A DNA stretch of 64,000 bases from Vibrio fluvialis (GTDB lineage: Bacteria; Pseudomonadota; Gammaproteobacteria; Enterobacterales; Vibrionaceae), in the NCBI RefSeq assembly GCF_900460245.1, contig NZ_UHIP01000001.1:2170001-2234000 (forward strand), in the 5' to 3' direction. The notes below the pieces were generated by a model, which was given only the letters and a program-made list of their open reading frames with translations, ran no database searches and had not been told where the DNA came from. Position numbers and translations under genes: made by a program. Shown here piece after piece: positions 19,209 through 28,994 of the stretch; the stretch's first letter is position 1; every line of letters begins with the position of its first letter.

Positions 19209-19418
19209 CGCAACGCGGGCCTGAACGGCTTGATTCTCTTTAGAATCAATGGGCTTAGTTGTTGCGATGTTGTGTTTGCAAACTCGATTTTCGAGTTAGG
19301 TAGATTTCTACCACCTGTTTTGTGCAGTTATCCCCTGCCGCAAAACATATACTTCCTGTATTTATTTTTTGACCTGTCTGTCAAATTATTTAGCACCGCC
19401 TCAGGGCGGTGTTTTTTT
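19209..19418 (+). ncRNA. gcvB: GcvB small regulatory RNA
   Basis: Hfq-dependent sRNA that represses many amino-acid and peptide transporter mRNAs. The GU-rich R1 seed region is present at about 19258-19280 (GTTGTTGCGATGTTGTG). It is followed by the hairpins AACTCG/CGAGTT and GGTAG/CTACC, the conserved ACTTCCTGTA and CCTGTCTGTC stretches, and a terminator whose arms GCACCGCC/GGCGGTG closely match E. coli GcvB. The length of about 210 nt and location next to gcvA also agree. The 5' end is inferred from the promoter. Confidence 0.93.
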
Positions 19419-19514
19419 ATGCCTGCGATTTGTGCCGTGACCTTGCTTCCAGTGTCGATAAACCCGCGCCTAGTGTGTAACAAAAGGTAAATAAATCTAA
19501 TGCTGCGTCGAGGC

Positions 19515-19549
19515 GAAAAAAAACGCAAACCGACCAGCGATTTGCGTTT
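19515..19549 (-). terminator. Rho-independent terminator after thiI
   Basis: On the minus strand, the stem AAACGCAAA/TTTGCGTTT is followed by a T-run. It lies just past the thiI stop and faces the gcvB terminator. Confidence 0.88.
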
Positions 19550-19570
19550 CTCTTTTATCTACCGACAGTG

Positions 19571-21019
19571 TTACGGGCGGTAAACTTTAATATTGTCGAA
19601 ACCCTGTTCTTTCAGGTACAGCGCTTGCAGTCGGCTCATCACACCGCGTTCGCAGTACAACAGGTAAGTCTTAGACTGGTCCAGATCGCCAAACTGAGTC
19701 GCCAGTTTGTAGAACGGCAGGTGTTTGACTTCCACGCCTTCAAGCTCCAGCGGTTTCTCATCTTCTTCATCCGGACTACGGATATCCAGCACAACCGCGT
19801 GCTCCTGAACCGCCGTAACCAGCTCCACTTCCGGCGCTTGCTGCTGCGACTCTTTTTCGATGTCACGAATGTCCATCTGACGCGCGTCGTATATCACTTT
19901 ATCCAGAATCGAGAAGTCGAACTTGGCTTCTTCCGCTTCCAGTTTAGCTTTGACGGCTTTCACGGTCGGACTCTTCGAGATCACGCCGCAATATTCCGGC
20001 ATGGTCTTGGCAAAGTCTTCCGTACCGATCTCACGAGCCAGACTGATGATATCGTCTTTGTCCCAGTTGATCAGCGGACGCAGAATCAGCGTATCAGTTA
20101 CATTATCGATGTGGCGCAGGTTAGTCAGAGTCTGACTGGATACCTGACCCAGCGCTTCACCCGTCACCAGTGCCTGAATGCCGAATTTCTCTGCAATCTG
20201 GCCTGCCGCACGCATGAACATGCGTTTTAGGATCACGCCCATCTGGCCATCGTCAACTTTCTCCAGAATTTCTGCCACCACAGGCTCGAAATCCACTGAG
20301 ATAAAGCGCACTTTGGCTGAAGAACCGTATTTGTGCCACAGGTAGTAAGCCACCTGTTTTACGCCGATTTCGTGTGCCGGACCGCCCAGGTTGAAGAAGC
20401 AGTAATGCACTTTTGAACCACGTTTGATGTGCAGGTAGCTGGAGACACCCGAGTCAAAACCACCAGAAATCAGGCTCAGCACATCTTCCTGCGTACCCAG
20501 AGGGAAACCGCCTAAGCCTTTATGGCGGGCAATAACCTGATTCAGCAGACCATCGTTGATTTCCACATTAATGGTCACATCTGGATTTTTCAGACGCACT
20601 TTGGCGCTTTCTACCGCCTGGTTCAGGCCGCCGCCAACGTAACGTTCCAGCTCAATCGAAGTGAACTCATGCTTACCACGACGTTTAGCGCGCACCACGA
20701 AGGTTTTGCCTTCAATCAGATGACGGCTTTGCAGCAGCACTTGCTCGTAAATATCGTGCAGATCTTTGAATTCCGATTGCTTCACTTCCAGCACTTGTTG
20801 AATGCCCGGAGTGGTCTTCAGAATTTCCAGTGTTTCCGCAAAGAAATCACTGCTGTTCGCAGAAACTTCAATATGATCGCGACGGTTGAATACCGCCACA
20901 CCAGTGGTACGACTCTTGATGATATTGCGAATATTGCTTTCAAGAATTTTAGTGAAGCGCTTACGCACCGATTCACTTTTAATGAAAATTTCTGGATGGG
21001 GCTTAACTATAAATTTCAT
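19571..21019 (-). CDS. thiI: tRNA uracil 4-sulfurtransferase ThiI
   Basis: Inserts sulfur at U8 of tRNA (4-thiouridine, a UV sensor) and supplies sulfur to thiazole synthesis. The 482 residues from the ATG at 21019 match E. coli exactly in length. Domains in order: an N-terminal ferredoxin-like and THUMP region (to about 165), the PP-loop ATP pyrophosphatase with [11 protein letters not shown], and a C-terminal rhodanese domain with the persulfide cysteine in YCERGVMS (Cys456). An upstream in-frame start at 21061 adds 14 unconserved residues. Confidence 0.97.
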   Translation of the reverse strand: MKFIVKPHPEIFIKSESVRKRFTKILESNIRNIIKSRTTGVAVFNRRDHIEVSANSSDFFAETLEILKTTPGIQQVLEVKQSEFKDLHDIYEQVLLQSRHLIEGKTFVVRAKRRGKHEFTSIELERYVGGGLNQAVESAKVRLKNPDVTINVEINDGLLNQVIARHKGLGGFPLGTQEDVLSLISGGFDSGVSSYLHIKRGSKVHYCFFNLGGPAHEIGVKQVAYYLWHKYGSSAKVRFISVDFEPVVAEILEKVDDGQMGVILKRMFMRAAGQIAEKFGIQALVTGEALGQVSSQTLTNLRHIDNVTDTLILRPLINWDKDDIISLAREIGTEDFAKTMPEYCGVISKSPTVKAVKAKLEAEEAKFDFSILDKVIYDARQMDIRDIEKESQQQAPEVELVTAVQEHAVVLDIRSPDEEDEKPLELEGVEVKHLPFYKLATQFGDLDQSKTYLLYCERGVMSRLQALYLKEQGFDNIKVYRP

Positions 21020-21182
21020 AAGGTTATTCGCAATTTGATTTGAACATTCACTGGCAGGCACGACTGTGTGGCGCTCAGCACCGCTAAGGGGGCGGGATTA
21101 TACACGATCTCTCGCCACAGAGAAAAGCTTATGAAAAAGGCAAGCGGGTTAGCTTGCCTTTGTGAGCGGACTCTATGTCGCG

Positions 21183-22148
21183 TTATTGGTTGGTCGCGGG
21201 CTGTGCCGATGGGACTTCATCGCTGTAGAGCGGCTCACCCTGCATGATGCTGATTTCTACTCGGCGGTTACGAGCGCGCTCGGCTTCAGTGTCGTTCGGC
21301 CCCAACGGGTCCGTATCGGCCATACCGCGTACTTGCAGGCGTTGGTGGTTGAAGCCTTTCACTTTTTCCATCTCCTGCGCCACCGACACCGCGCGCTGCG
21401 CAGACAAATCCCAGTTCGAACGATACAGCTCAGAATCAATACGCTGATTGTCTGTATGGCCAGACACTCGGACAATGCCCGGAACATCTTTGACCAAATC
21501 GGCAATCTGGCGTACCAGCGGACGGAATTTCGGTTGCAGGAAGGCGGAACCTTCAGGGAATGCGCCCTTCTCGCGAATTCGGATAACGATCTGCTGCCCA
21601 AGGTTTTCCACTTCAATCGCACCCTGCTCGATTTCTCGTTGCAGCGCTTTCTTAATGCTTTCCAGTACCGTTTCCATCTCTTCTGACATCGCCTGAGACT
21701 GCGCTTGCTGCTGTTGCTGCTGCGCTTCGGTGTTCTGGTTATTTTGCGTGGAAGTTTCCGGAGACTGACCACCGGTCAACTGGCCGGCATCACGCTGGGT
21801 GCCACCGGCACGATCAGAGTCACCTTCGTGAAACTCCAGCGTTTGCTGGGTGATGTCCATGGTTTGCTGCATGATGACATCAATCGGCGTCGGCTCAGGA
21901 CGCCCGGGACGAAACTCCTGAGCGATGATGCTGGTCCCTTTCGGAATGTCTTTCACTTCGAGACGGTTTTGCACACCAAAGGCAAACTTCATTGAACCGG
22001 CGATCTGCTTGAACTTCAGTACGTCCATTTCCGAAAACGAAAGCAGCAGTACGAAGAAGCACATCAGGAGTGACATCAGGTCAGCAAAGGTCCCCAGCCA
22101 GGCCGGAAGCCCAGGAGGCGGACATTTGCACTTTTGCTCTTCCATCAT
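21183..22148 (-). CDS. pomB: Sodium-driven flagellar stator protein PomB
   Basis: Stator subunit of the Na+ polar flagellar motor, 321 residues. The single transmembrane helix (about 18-40) holds the ion-binding Asp in GTFADLMSLL (Asp23 in this numbering). Next is a plug/linker with a Gln-rich tract (about 140-155). The OmpA-like peptidoglycan-binding domain follows, with SGHTDN and NWDLSAQRA, and RNRRVEI near the end. The 'NQ'-rich linker is a normal site of length variation. It follows pomA by nine bases. Confidence 0.95.
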   Translation of the reverse strand: MMEEQKCKCPPPGLPAWLGTFADLMSLLMCFFVLLLSFSEMDVLKFKQIAGSMKFAFGVQNRLEVKDIPKGTSIIAQEFRPGRPEPTPIDVIMQQTMDITQQTLEFHEGDSDRAGGTQRDAGQLTGGQSPETSTQNNQNTEAQQQQQQAQSQAMSEEMETVLESIKKALQREIEQGAIEVENLGQQIVIRIREKGAFPEGSAFLQPKFRPLVRQIADLVKDVPGIVRVSGHTDNQRIDSELYRSNWDLSAQRAVSVAQEMEKVKGFNHQRLQVRGMADTDPLGPNDTEAERARNRRVEISIMQGEPLYSDEVPSAQPATNQ

Positions 22149-22157
22149 TCACTCCGC

Positions 22158-22922
22158 TTATTCTTTGTCGACATCAAGCGCGCGCTTACCTTCATTGAGG
22201 TAGTTTTTCAGGTAGCTGTCAATCACACGCGGGTTCTGGCCATCCTGAATGGCCAACACGCCATCCATAATCAAACGGCGGTTGAGCGTTTCTTGTTCAC
22301 GGCGCAGCGACAGTTTGTCGGCAATCGGGAAAAACACCATGTTAGAGAGAATCGCACCGTACAGCGTGGTCAACAAAGCCACCGCCATGGCCGGGCCAAT
22401 CGATTTCGGGTCGTCCATGTTGGATAACATCGCCACCAGACCAACCAGTGTACCGATCATCCCCATCGCCGGAGCAACATCACCAAACGCGCGGAACACG
22501 CCCGTGCCGGCCTCATGACGTTCGTCGGTCAGGGCAATATCTTTTTGCAGCGTGGCACGCACCACATCGGCATCGTGGCCATCCACCAGCAGATCAATGC
22601 CTTTCTGCATAAAAGAGTTGGAGATCTCCATCTCTTCCAGAGCCAGAAAACCACCTTTACGCGCTGCGTCAGCCATTTCCACGATCTTCGCGATCAGGTC
22701 TTCTGGCTCATCGGCTTTAAACATGAACGCTTTGCCGGCAATTTTGGCGGCACCGAAGAACTGACCCATCGTAAATTTCATTAACACGACGAACAGCGAA
22801 CCACCCACTACGATCAGAATAGAGGTGACATCGACGAACATCATAATGCTGCCGCCCAAGACCATCGCCATGACGACAAATGCTAAGCCACCAATCAGAC
22901 CTATCAGCGTTGCTAAATCCAC
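22158..22922 (-). CDS. pomA: Sodium-driven flagellar stator protein PomA
   Basis: Four-helix inner-membrane stator subunit, 254 residues, which forms the Na+ channel with PomB and transmits torque to FliG. The start is a GTG at 22922 with GAGGAG six bases upstream (MDLATLIGLIGGLAFV). Helices 3 and 4 include GVFRAFGDVAPAMGMIGTLVGLVAML and AMAVALLTTLYGAILSNMVF. The cytoplasmic loop between helices 2 and 3 carries the charged residues that contact the rotor. A sigma-28-type promoter lies about 45 bases upstream. Confidence 0.96.
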   Translation of the reverse strand: MDLATLIGLIGGLAFVVMAMVLGGSIMMFVDVTSILIVVGGSLFVVLMKFTMGQFFGAAKIAGKAFMFKADEPEDLIAKIVEMADAARKGGFLALEEMEISNSFMQKGIDLLVDGHDADVVRATLQKDIALTDERHEAGTGVFRAFGDVAPAMGMIGTLVGLVAMLSNMDDPKSIGPAMAVALLTTLYGAILSNMVFFPIADKLSLRREQETLNRRLIMDGVLAIQDGQNPRVIDSYLKNYLNEGKRALDVDKE

Positions 22923-22966
22923 GAAGCGCTCCTCTGCTGTTCATTCGCGATTAGAGATTACTCTCG

Positions 22967-22992
22967 TTATCGGCAAGAGAATAAATTCTTTA
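22967..22992 (-). promoter_or_regulatory. Sigma-28 (FliA) promoter for pomAB
   Basis: On the minus strand TAAA is followed after 14 bases by GCCGATAA, the FliA -10 consensus. This places pomAB in the late flagellar regulon. Confidence 0.8.
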
Positions 22993-23421
22993 ACTTTTTT
23001 CTCAGGAAGTGTGGCACCATACCACGCTCTTCCCTGTCTGTGATGACAAGATTATTTATCATTGTTACGTCCGCACGTCCTCTATGTTGCTGAGTTATTG
23101 TTCATTTTCTCAGGATTGAGCGACGCTTTCGCCACTGCCACTCGTCTTGAGTCGACAATTTGCGCAAAAATCTGCTTGAAACGGCGGCACGCCCTACCGG
23201 GCAGTGATATGCTTTTCCCAGTGTATACTCAAATCCGGCTAAGATGCACCTGCGGGCAGCACAGAAATCCAAGCCAAGTTTCAGACTCCGGTGCCATTTT
23301 TGCTTTTCGGTCTCGGCATCCACTAAAAAGCGTTGTATTTCTGACAAAATTGCTTGGTTAAATTTGACCATCACAACGCCCTAAGGTAACTTTCGTGCAT
23401 CTTTCCCAAGGCAAAATGATT
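22993..23421 (+). other. Interval between pomA and xseB with probable xseB-ispA-dxs promoter
   Basis: About 430 bases without a convincing gene. An extended -10 (GTGTATACT, hexamer at 23224-23229) would start a leader of roughly 190 bases for xseB. A GC-rich hairpin CCCTACCGGG is near 23200. Nothing else is recognised. Confidence 0.4.
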
Positions 23422-23664
23422 ATGGCGAGCAAGAAACCTGAAAACATGTCCTTCGAAGCAACCATTCAGGAGTTAGATGAACTGGTTGATCAACTGGAAA
23501 ACGGTGATTTGGCGTTAGATGAAGCCCTCAAAAAATTTGAGCGCGGCATTGCTCTGGCTCGCTCCGGACAAACTAAGCTCGACGAAGCCGAACAGCGCGT
23601 CAGCATTCTGCTCAGCAACAGCGACGAAGCGCCGCTGAGTGACTTTACCGATTTGCCTGAATAA
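23422..23664 (+). CDS. xseB: Exodeoxyribonuclease VII small subunit XseB
   Basis: Small subunit that joins XseA to make the single-strand-specific exonuclease VII. The start at 23422 gives 80 residues, the usual length, beginning MASKKPENMSFEA. Conserved segments are ELDELVDQLENGDLALDEALKKFERG and AEQRVSILL, each forming part of the helical hairpin. An upstream in-frame GTG at 23395 adds nine unconserved residues. It heads the xseB-ispA-dxs cluster. Confidence 0.93.
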   Translation: MASKKPENMSFEATIQELDELVDQLENGDLALDEALKKFERGIALARSGQTKLDEAEQRVSILLSNSDEAPLSDFTDLPE

Positions 23665-23685
23665 ACGAAGACTAAAGAGTGCCCT

Positions 23686-24570
23686 ATGATTGAGGCTCTA
23701 TCCTCTTTTCAACAAAGAAATAATGAGCAGCTTGACCTGTGGTTAAACCGTCTGCCGAACCAGACTCTGCCGCTGATTGACGCGATGCGTTACGGTTTGC
23801 TGCTGGGCGGCAAACGCGCTCGTCCTTATCTGGTTTACATCACCGGACAAATGCTGGGCTGTGAGCCGAGTGATTTGGACACTCCCGCTTCCGCGATTGA
23901 GTGTATTCACGCCTACTCACTGATTCATGACGACTTACCCGCAATGGACGACGACGAGTTACGTCGCGGCAAACCAACCTGCCACATTAAGTTTGATGAA
24001 GCGACCGCAATTCTGACCGGTGATGCGATGCAAACGCTGGCGTTTACCATTCTCGCAGAAGGCTCACTGTCTGCCGCTGGTGAAGTGAACCGCGTAAAAA
24101 TGATTCAGGCACTGGCAGAAGCGTCTGGCGCTCAGGGCATGTGTCTGGGTCAGGCATTAGATTTGGCGGCCGAGAACCGCATGGTGACACTGGAAGAGCT
24201 GGAAAACATCCACCGCAATAAAACCGGCGCACTGATGCGCTGCGCTATCCGCATGGGAGCGATGGCGGCGGGTCAGAAAGGGCTGGATGTGCTGCCTCAT
24301 CTCGATAAGTACGCAGATGCGGTCGGTCTGGCTTTCCAGGTTCAGGATGACATTCTCGATATCATCAGTGACACCGAAACGTTGGGCAAACCACAAGGTT
24401 CTGATCAACAACTCAATAAAAGTACCTATCCGGCTCTATTAGGTCTGGAAGGAGCAATGAATAAAGCTCAGGCGCTGCTTGAAGAAGCGCTTCAGGCACT
24501 GGAAGCGATTCCGTACAATACTGAGCATCTTGAAGAGTTCGCCCGATACGTCATCGAGCGCAAAAATTAA
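23686..24570 (+). CDS. ispA: (2E,6E)-farnesyl diphosphate synthase IspA
   Basis: Condenses isopentenyl diphosphate with dimethylallyl and geranyl diphosphate to make farnesyl diphosphate, the precursor of ubiquinone and undecaprenyl phosphate. The first aspartate-rich motif is HDDLPAMDDDELRRG and the second is QVQDDILD. GGKRARPYL near residue 48 and KTGALM are also typical. Length 294 residues. It is 21 bases after xseB and 20 before dxs, an operon found across gamma-proteobacteria. Confidence 0.97.
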   Translation: MIEALSSFQQRNNEQLDLWLNRLPNQTLPLIDAMRYGLLLGGKRARPYLVYITGQMLGCEPSDLDTPASAIECIHAYSLIHDDLPAMDDDELRRGKPTCHIKFDEATAILTGDAMQTLAFTILAEGSLSAAGEVNRVKMIQALAEASGAQGMCLGQALDLAAENRMVTLEELENIHRNKTGALMRCAIRMGAMAAGQKGLDVLPHLDKYADAVGLAFQVQDDILDIISDTETLGKPQGSDQQLNKSTYPALLGLEGAMNKAQALLEEALQALEAIPYNTEHLEEFARYVIERKN

Positions 24571-24590
24571 CACTATAAGCGCGCATAACT

Positions 24591-26456
24591 ATGACTCTTG
24601 ATATTTCAAAATATCCGACACTGGCTCTGGCAAATACGCCGGATGAATTACGCAGCATGCCAAAAGAAGTGCTGCCGACGCTTTGTGATGAACTGAGAAC
24701 CTATCTGCTGAACTCAGTCAGCCAATCCAGCGGTCATTTGGCTTCTGGCCTGGGCACTGTTGAGCTCACTGTTGCTTTGCATTACGTCTATAACACCCCA
24801 TTTGACCAACTGATCTGGGACGTCGGCCATCAGGCTTACCCGCATAAAATTCTGACTGGCCGCCGTGAGCAGATGCCAACTATTCGTCAGAAAGGCGGCC
24901 TGCACCCGTTCCCTTGGCGTGAAGAGAGCGAATACGACACCTTGTCTGTTGGTCACTCGTCGACCTCAATCAGTGCGGCGCTGGGTATGGCCATTTGCGC
25001 AGGCAAAGAAGGCCAGAACCGTAAAGTGGTCAGCGTGATTGGCGACGGTGCGATTACCGCAGGTATGGCGTTTGAGGCGATGAACCACGCCGGCGACGTC
25101 CATCCAGACATGCTGGTGATTCTGAACGACAACGAAATGTCGATTTCAGAAAACGTGGGCGCACTGAACAACCATCTGGCGCAGCTGCTGTCCGGTAATC
25201 TCTATACCTCGATTCGTGAAGGCGGCAAGAAAGTGCTGTCTGGCGTTCCGCCAATCAAAGAACTGGTTCGCCGCACCGAAGAGCATCTCAAAGGTATGGT
25301 GGTGCCGGGCACTCTGTTTGAAGAGCTGGGCTTTAATTACATCGGCCCGGTTGATGGCCATGACGTTCTGGAACTGACCAAAACGCTGAAAAACATGCGT
25401 GAACTGAAAGGTCCGCAGTTCCTGCACGTGATGACCAAAAAAGGTAAAGGCTATGAGCCGGCGGAGAAAGATCCGATTGGCTACCATGGCGTACCGAAAT
25501 TCGATCCGAGCCACGACTCACTGCCCAAAAGCACCAGTACTAAGCCGACTTTCTCGAAAATTTTTGGTGACTTTTTGTGTGACATGGCCGCACAGGATCC
25601 TAAGCTGATGGCGATCACGCCGGCAATGCGCGAAGGCTCCGGTATGGTGCGTTTCTCGAAAGAGTACCCATCACAATACTTTGATGTGGCGATTGCAGAA
25701 CAGCACGCGGTAACGCTGGCAACTGGTATGGCGATCGCGGGTCATCAACCGATTGTGGCGATTTACTCCACCTTCCTGCAGCGTGGTTACGATCAACTGA
25801 TCCACGATGTCGCGATCATGGACCTGCCAGTGATGTTTGCGATTGACCGTGCCGGTCTTGTCGGTGCGGACGGTCAGACTCACCAGGGTGCGTTTGACCT
25901 CAGCTTTATGCGCTGTATTCCGAACATGGTGATCATGGCACCGGCGGACGAAAATGAGTGTCGTCAGATGCTCTACACCGGCCACCAGCACCAAGGGCCA
26001 AGCGCTGTGCGTTACCCACGCGGTAACGGGATGGGGGTGACGATTGAAAGTGACTTCACGGCTCTGGAAATCGGCAAAGGCCGCATCATGCGCGAAGGTG
26101 AGAAAGTGGCGATTTTAAGTTTCGGTACTCTGCTGCCATACGCACTCGAAGCGGCGCAAGCACTCAACGCTACGGTGGCTGACATGCGTTTTGTCAAACC
26201 ACTTGATGAAGCCCTGATTAGCGAACTGGCCAACACGCACGATGTGTTAGTGACGCTGGAAGAGAACGTGGTCGCTGGCGGCGCTGGCGCGGGTGTGGTG
26301 GAATTTATGATGAAACATAAACTCATCAAGCCAGTCCTCAATCTGGGTCTGCCAGATCGGTTTATTGCTCAGGGCACGCAAGAAGAGATGCACCACGAGC
26401 TGGGACTGGATGCGGCTGGCATTGAACGCGCGGTTCGTGACTACCTCGCCAAATAA
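24591..26456 (+). CDS. dxs: 1-deoxy-D-xylulose-5-phosphate synthase Dxs
   Basis: Thiamine-diphosphate enzyme that makes DXP from pyruvate and glyceraldehyde 3-phosphate, the first step of the MEP isoprenoid pathway. The 621 residues contain the TPP motif [18 protein letters not shown] with the later NDNEMSIS. The catalytic His is in [10 protein letters not shown] and the transketolase pyrimidine domain is in [19 protein letters not shown]. The C-terminal transketolase domain follows. It ends the xseB-ispA-dxs operon before a clear terminator. Confidence 0.98.
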   Translation: MTLDISKYPTLALANTPDELRSMPKEVLPTLCDELRTYLLNSVSQSSGHLASGLGTVELTVALHYVYNTPFDQLIWDVGHQAYPHKILTGRREQMPTIRQKGGLHPFPWREESEYDTLSVGHSSTSISAALGMAICAGKEGQNRKVVSVIGDGAITAGMAFEAMNHAGDVHPDMLVILNDNEMSISENVGALNNHLAQLLSGNLYTSIREGGKKVLSGVPPIKELVRRTEEHLKGMVVPGTLFEELGFNYIGPVDGHDVLELTKTLKNMRELKGPQFLHVMTKKGKGYEPAEKDPIGYHGVPKFDPSHDSLPKSTSTKPTFSKIFGDFLCDMAAQDPKLMAITPAMREGSGMVRFSKEYPSQYFDVAIAEQHAVTLATGMAIAGHQPIVAIYSTFLQRGYDQLIHDVAIMDLPVMFAIDRAGLVGADGQTHQGAFDLSFMRCIPNMVIMAPADENECRQMLYTGHQHQGPSAVRYPRGNGMGVTIESDFTALEIGKGRIMREGEKVAILSFGTLLPYALEAAQALNATVADMRFVKPLDEALISELANTHDVLVTLEENVVAGGAGAGVVEFMMKHKLIKPVLNLGLPDRFIAQGTQEEMHHELGLDAAGIERAVRDYLAK

Positions 26457-26476
26457 TGCGTCGGTGCACCAAATTG

Positions 26477-26507
26477 AAAAAGCCTTCTCAGTGAGAAGGC
26501 TTTTTTG
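26477..26507. terminator. Terminator between dxs and truC
   Basis: The arms AAAAAGCCTTCTC and GAGAAGGCTTTTTT form a long stem usable in both directions, between the convergent dxs and truC stops. Confidence 0.92.
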
Positions 26508-26525
26508 TGTTGACTGGTCAGAGAA

Positions 26526-27257
26526 TCAGACCGCAGGCTGAGGCTCATTCCACGCAAACTGCGCAAACAGGCGCTGCCAGATTGGGTCAAACCCGGCTCG
26601 CAGCACCAGCTCCTGTTCCGTGTAAGGATGGATAAAACGCAGCTCGCTGGCATGCAACATCAGACGCTGCGCGTCATACACCTCACGATACAGACGGTTG
26701 TGTTTGCCATCGCCGTGAGTAGTATCACCGACAATCGGATGACGCAGATGCGCCATGTGGCGACGCAATTGATGTTTACGTCCGGTTTTGGGTTTCATTT
26801 CCATCAGGCAGTAACGCGTAGTGGGAAACTTGCCCGTCGAATGCGGCACTTCGACTTTGGCCAATGGCTGATACGCCGTCACTGCTGACTGTGGCTCTTT
26901 ATCCTGCTTGGCAAACTTGTCGGCGATTTTATCCAGCTCTTCTTTAAGCGGATAATCAAGTACATCCCCCTCTTCAATCCAGCCGCGCACGATCGCATGA
27001 TAGGTTTTTTCCATCTCATGATTGGCAAACATCGGCATCATGTTGGCGGCAATCTCACTGGACAGTGCAAACACCAATACCCCGGAGGTCGGGCGATCGA
27101 GACGGTGCAACGGAAACACATGCTGACCAATCTGATCGCGCAGCGTCTGCATCACGAAATGGGTTTCATGCTTATCGAGCCAACTGCGATGCACCAACAT
27201 GCCCGCTGGCTTGTTGACAGCCACGATGTACTCGTCCTGATAAATGATTTCCAGCAT
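26526..27257 (-). CDS. truC: tRNA pseudouridine(65) synthase TruC
   Basis: Isomerises U65 of certain tRNAs to pseudouridine. A 243-residue RluA-family enzyme. The catalytic Asp is in FPLHRLDRPTSGVLVFAL, and the second conserved motif is KPKTGRKHQLRRHMAHL. The start at 27257 overlaps the yqcC stop by one base (TAATG), so translation is probably coupled. The in-frame GTG at 27266 is less likely. Confidence 0.94.
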   Translation of the reverse strand: MLEIIYQDEYIVAVNKPAGMLVHRSWLDKHETHFVMQTLRDQIGQHVFPLHRLDRPTSGVLVFALSSEIAANMMPMFANHEMEKTYHAIVRGWIEEGDVLDYPLKEELDKIADKFAKQDKEPQSAVTAYQPLAKVEVPHSTGKFPTTRYCLMEMKPKTGRKHQLRRHMAHLRHPIVGDTTHGDGKHNRLYREVYDAQRLMLHASELRFIHPYTEQELVLRAGFDPIWQRLFAQFAWNEPQPAV

Positions 27258-27568
27258 TACTGACACACCTTATCGATTCGATTTAAGACCAGCATCACCG
27301 TTGCAAATTCCTCGCGTTCTTTCCACACTTCTTCAAAATAGGGTGACAACAAAAAGCCGCTCGGCAAGGTCATCTGCTGCTCTATCATCTGCTGCATACG
27401 TGGTAGAAAAATCCACTGCAGCCACTCATGCGGCTCAAGTGTATCCAGCGCGAAAGGTTGCGTGCTTTGCAACGCATGCTCAGCGGGTGCAGCGGTTTGC
27501 CAGACACCAGATTGACGAAGTTCGTCTTCCAGTTGCTGCAATAACACGAAAAGTGTGGCGGCGGTCAT
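27257..27568 (-). CDS. yqcC: YqcC-family protein
   Basis: A 103-residue helical protein of the YqcC family, which is consistently found directly upstream of truC. Recognisable segments include a leucine-rich N-terminal helix and PHEWLQWIFLPRMQQMIE followed by LP. There is no signal peptide or membrane segment. Function is unknown; the conserved pairing with truC suggests a link to tRNA modification, which is inference. Confidence 0.88.
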   Translation of the reverse strand: MTAATLFVLLQQLEDELRQSGVWQTAAPAEHALQSTQPFALDTLEPHEWLQWIFLPRMQQMIEQQMTLPSGFLLSPYFEEVWKEREEFATVMLVLNRIDKVCQ

Positions 27569-27648
27569 TAATCTTTACTTCCTGGCCTTGAATTAGCGGC
27601 GAATGATACCATCTATTGAACAAAGAAAGTTAGGACCAATTTGCTCCC

Positions 27649-28686
27649 ATGGATACCATTCATACTCTCAGCGCCCTGCTGAAAAACAGCGGCTGTCACT
27701 ATCAGGTGTTTGACTTAGGCCGCCGCATTCAAGCCATTGATGTGGCTCAATTTGAACAGGTTGAACTCGGCTACCAGCCCTACCCTTATCCGCTGAAACG
27801 CACGGCGCATTTGGCCATTGTGTACTGGAACGAATCCAAACAGCCTTGGATCTGGTTTCTGAAATTCACGCTGGATGAGCGAGGATTACTGGCTCAGGCC
27901 GATGTCGGCCAGTTCATCAAATACGTGATTGAAGCCATGGGGACGCGCCTGAATCAGGAACTAAGCGACGAACAGCAACAAAAGCTGGCCAACAACCCTT
28001 ACACGTTCAAACCCGCCGAAGACAAAATGGCCGTGTTCCACAGCCAGATCCGCGCCAATCTCGGCCTGCCATGCAGTCAGTATTATGAACACGCGCAGCA
28101 CTACTTCGGCGGTGGCTTAGGCTGGGACAACTGGCAAACCGTTGGCCTGCAGGGAATCACGGACATCTGTGCCCGTCTGGGTCAGGAGCAAAATGGCGTC
28201 ACGCTGCGTAAAGCGCTCCATCACCTTCCGGCTCAGCCGTTATACGCCTTGCTCGGCGCACTGGAACACATCCAATTGCCTGAGAAACTGGCCGCGCGAA
28301 TTAAAGAGCTTGCTGATGCCGAGATGAACGCGCAAGAGCCGGATCTGTTTTTGCTTTCAGCGCTGGTGCGAGCCCTGTCCGGCGCGCCGGCTGCGATACA
28401 AAGTGACGTATTGGATACGGTGTTAAGCAGCCCGCGTCTGAGCCATCCGGAAGTGCTGATTGGTATTGCGGGTCGCAGCTGGTCAATGCTCAGCGACAGC
28501 GGTCGCGCACAGCGCTTTTTGCTGCGTTTGGCGCAAAGCGGTAATCAGTCGCTGTTCAACCAGCTGTTTGCCGATTTAGTCATGCTGCCAGAACTGCGTA
28601 TGGTACTGCTGCCGCTATTGCATACCAGCCCGTCACCAGAACTGGCGCAAGCACTGCTGAACCTGCAACAATCGACGAAAGGGTAA
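27649..28686 (+). CDS. DUF3549 family protein
   Basis: A 345-residue soluble protein of the vibrio/Shewanella DUF3549 family. It opens MDTIHTLSALLKNSGCHYQVFDLGRRI and has a conserved LKFTLDERGLLAQADVGQFIKYVIE stretch, then helical repeats after about residue 150. There are no catalytic motifs that I recognise. It is followed after five bases by the DUF3301 gene, so the two are probably one transcript. Function is unknown. Confidence 0.75.
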   Translation: MDTIHTLSALLKNSGCHYQVFDLGRRIQAIDVAQFEQVELGYQPYPYPLKRTAHLAIVYWNESKQPWIWFLKFTLDERGLLAQADVGQFIKYVIEAMGTRLNQELSDEQQQKLANNPYTFKPAEDKMAVFHSQIRANLGLPCSQYYEHAQHYFGGGLGWDNWQTVGLQGITDICARLGQEQNGVTLRKALHHLPAQPLYALLGALEHIQLPEKLAARIKELADAEMNAQEPDLFLLSALVRALSGAPAAIQSDVLDTVLSSPRLSHPEVLIGIAGRSWSMLSDSGRAQRFLLRLAQSGNQSLFNQLFADLVMLPELRMVLLPLLHTSPSPELAQALLNLQQSTKG

Positions 28687-28691
28687 AGCGA

Positions 28692-28994
28692 ATGATTGGC
28701 GACCTGCTCACTATCCTGCTGTTTTGCCTGGTGTGTTTTGCCTTCTGGCAGCAGCGTCGTCAGTCTGAACTGGCCAAGGCCCGAATCGCACGTAAGTGTG
28801 ATGAACTGGATTTACAACTGCTCAGCGTGTCGTTTGGGCGCCATAAATGGAAAACGCCAGACAATCGCTGGCGTTGGCATACGGTGTACTATTTTGAGTT
28901 TTCAGCCCTCGGTGACGACTGTTATCAGGGCCATCTGATCATGCGCGGCTTTACGCCGCAGGCATTCCATGTGCCACCGCATCGAATGGTGTAG
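28692..28994 (+). CDS. DUF3301 small membrane-anchored protein
   Basis: A 100-residue protein with one N-terminal hydrophobic helix (about residues 4-19) and a basic cytoplasmic remainder (QQRRQSELAK). A WRWHTVYYFEFSALGD segment is typical of the DUF3301 family. Its last 44 bases overlap the end of the convergent acetyltransferase gene. Function is unknown. Confidence 0.75.
   Translation: MIGDLLTILLFCLVCFAFWQQRRQSELAKARIARKCDELDLQLLSVSFGRHKWKTPDNRWRWHTVYYFEFSALGDDCYQGHLIMRGFTPQAFHVPPHRMV

Noticed and set aside
19167..19490. Open frames on both strands over the gcvA-thiI gap
   Set aside because: The interval is the GcvB RNA gene with its promoter and terminator; the frames have no translation signals.
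19119..21060. A TPP riboswitch near thiI
   Set aside because: The conserved THI-box segments are absent; the upstream region of thiI shows no such structure.
23102..23374. A 90-codon open frame on minus between pomA and xseB
   Set aside because: No ribosome site or family resemblance, and it overlaps the likely xseB promoter and leader.
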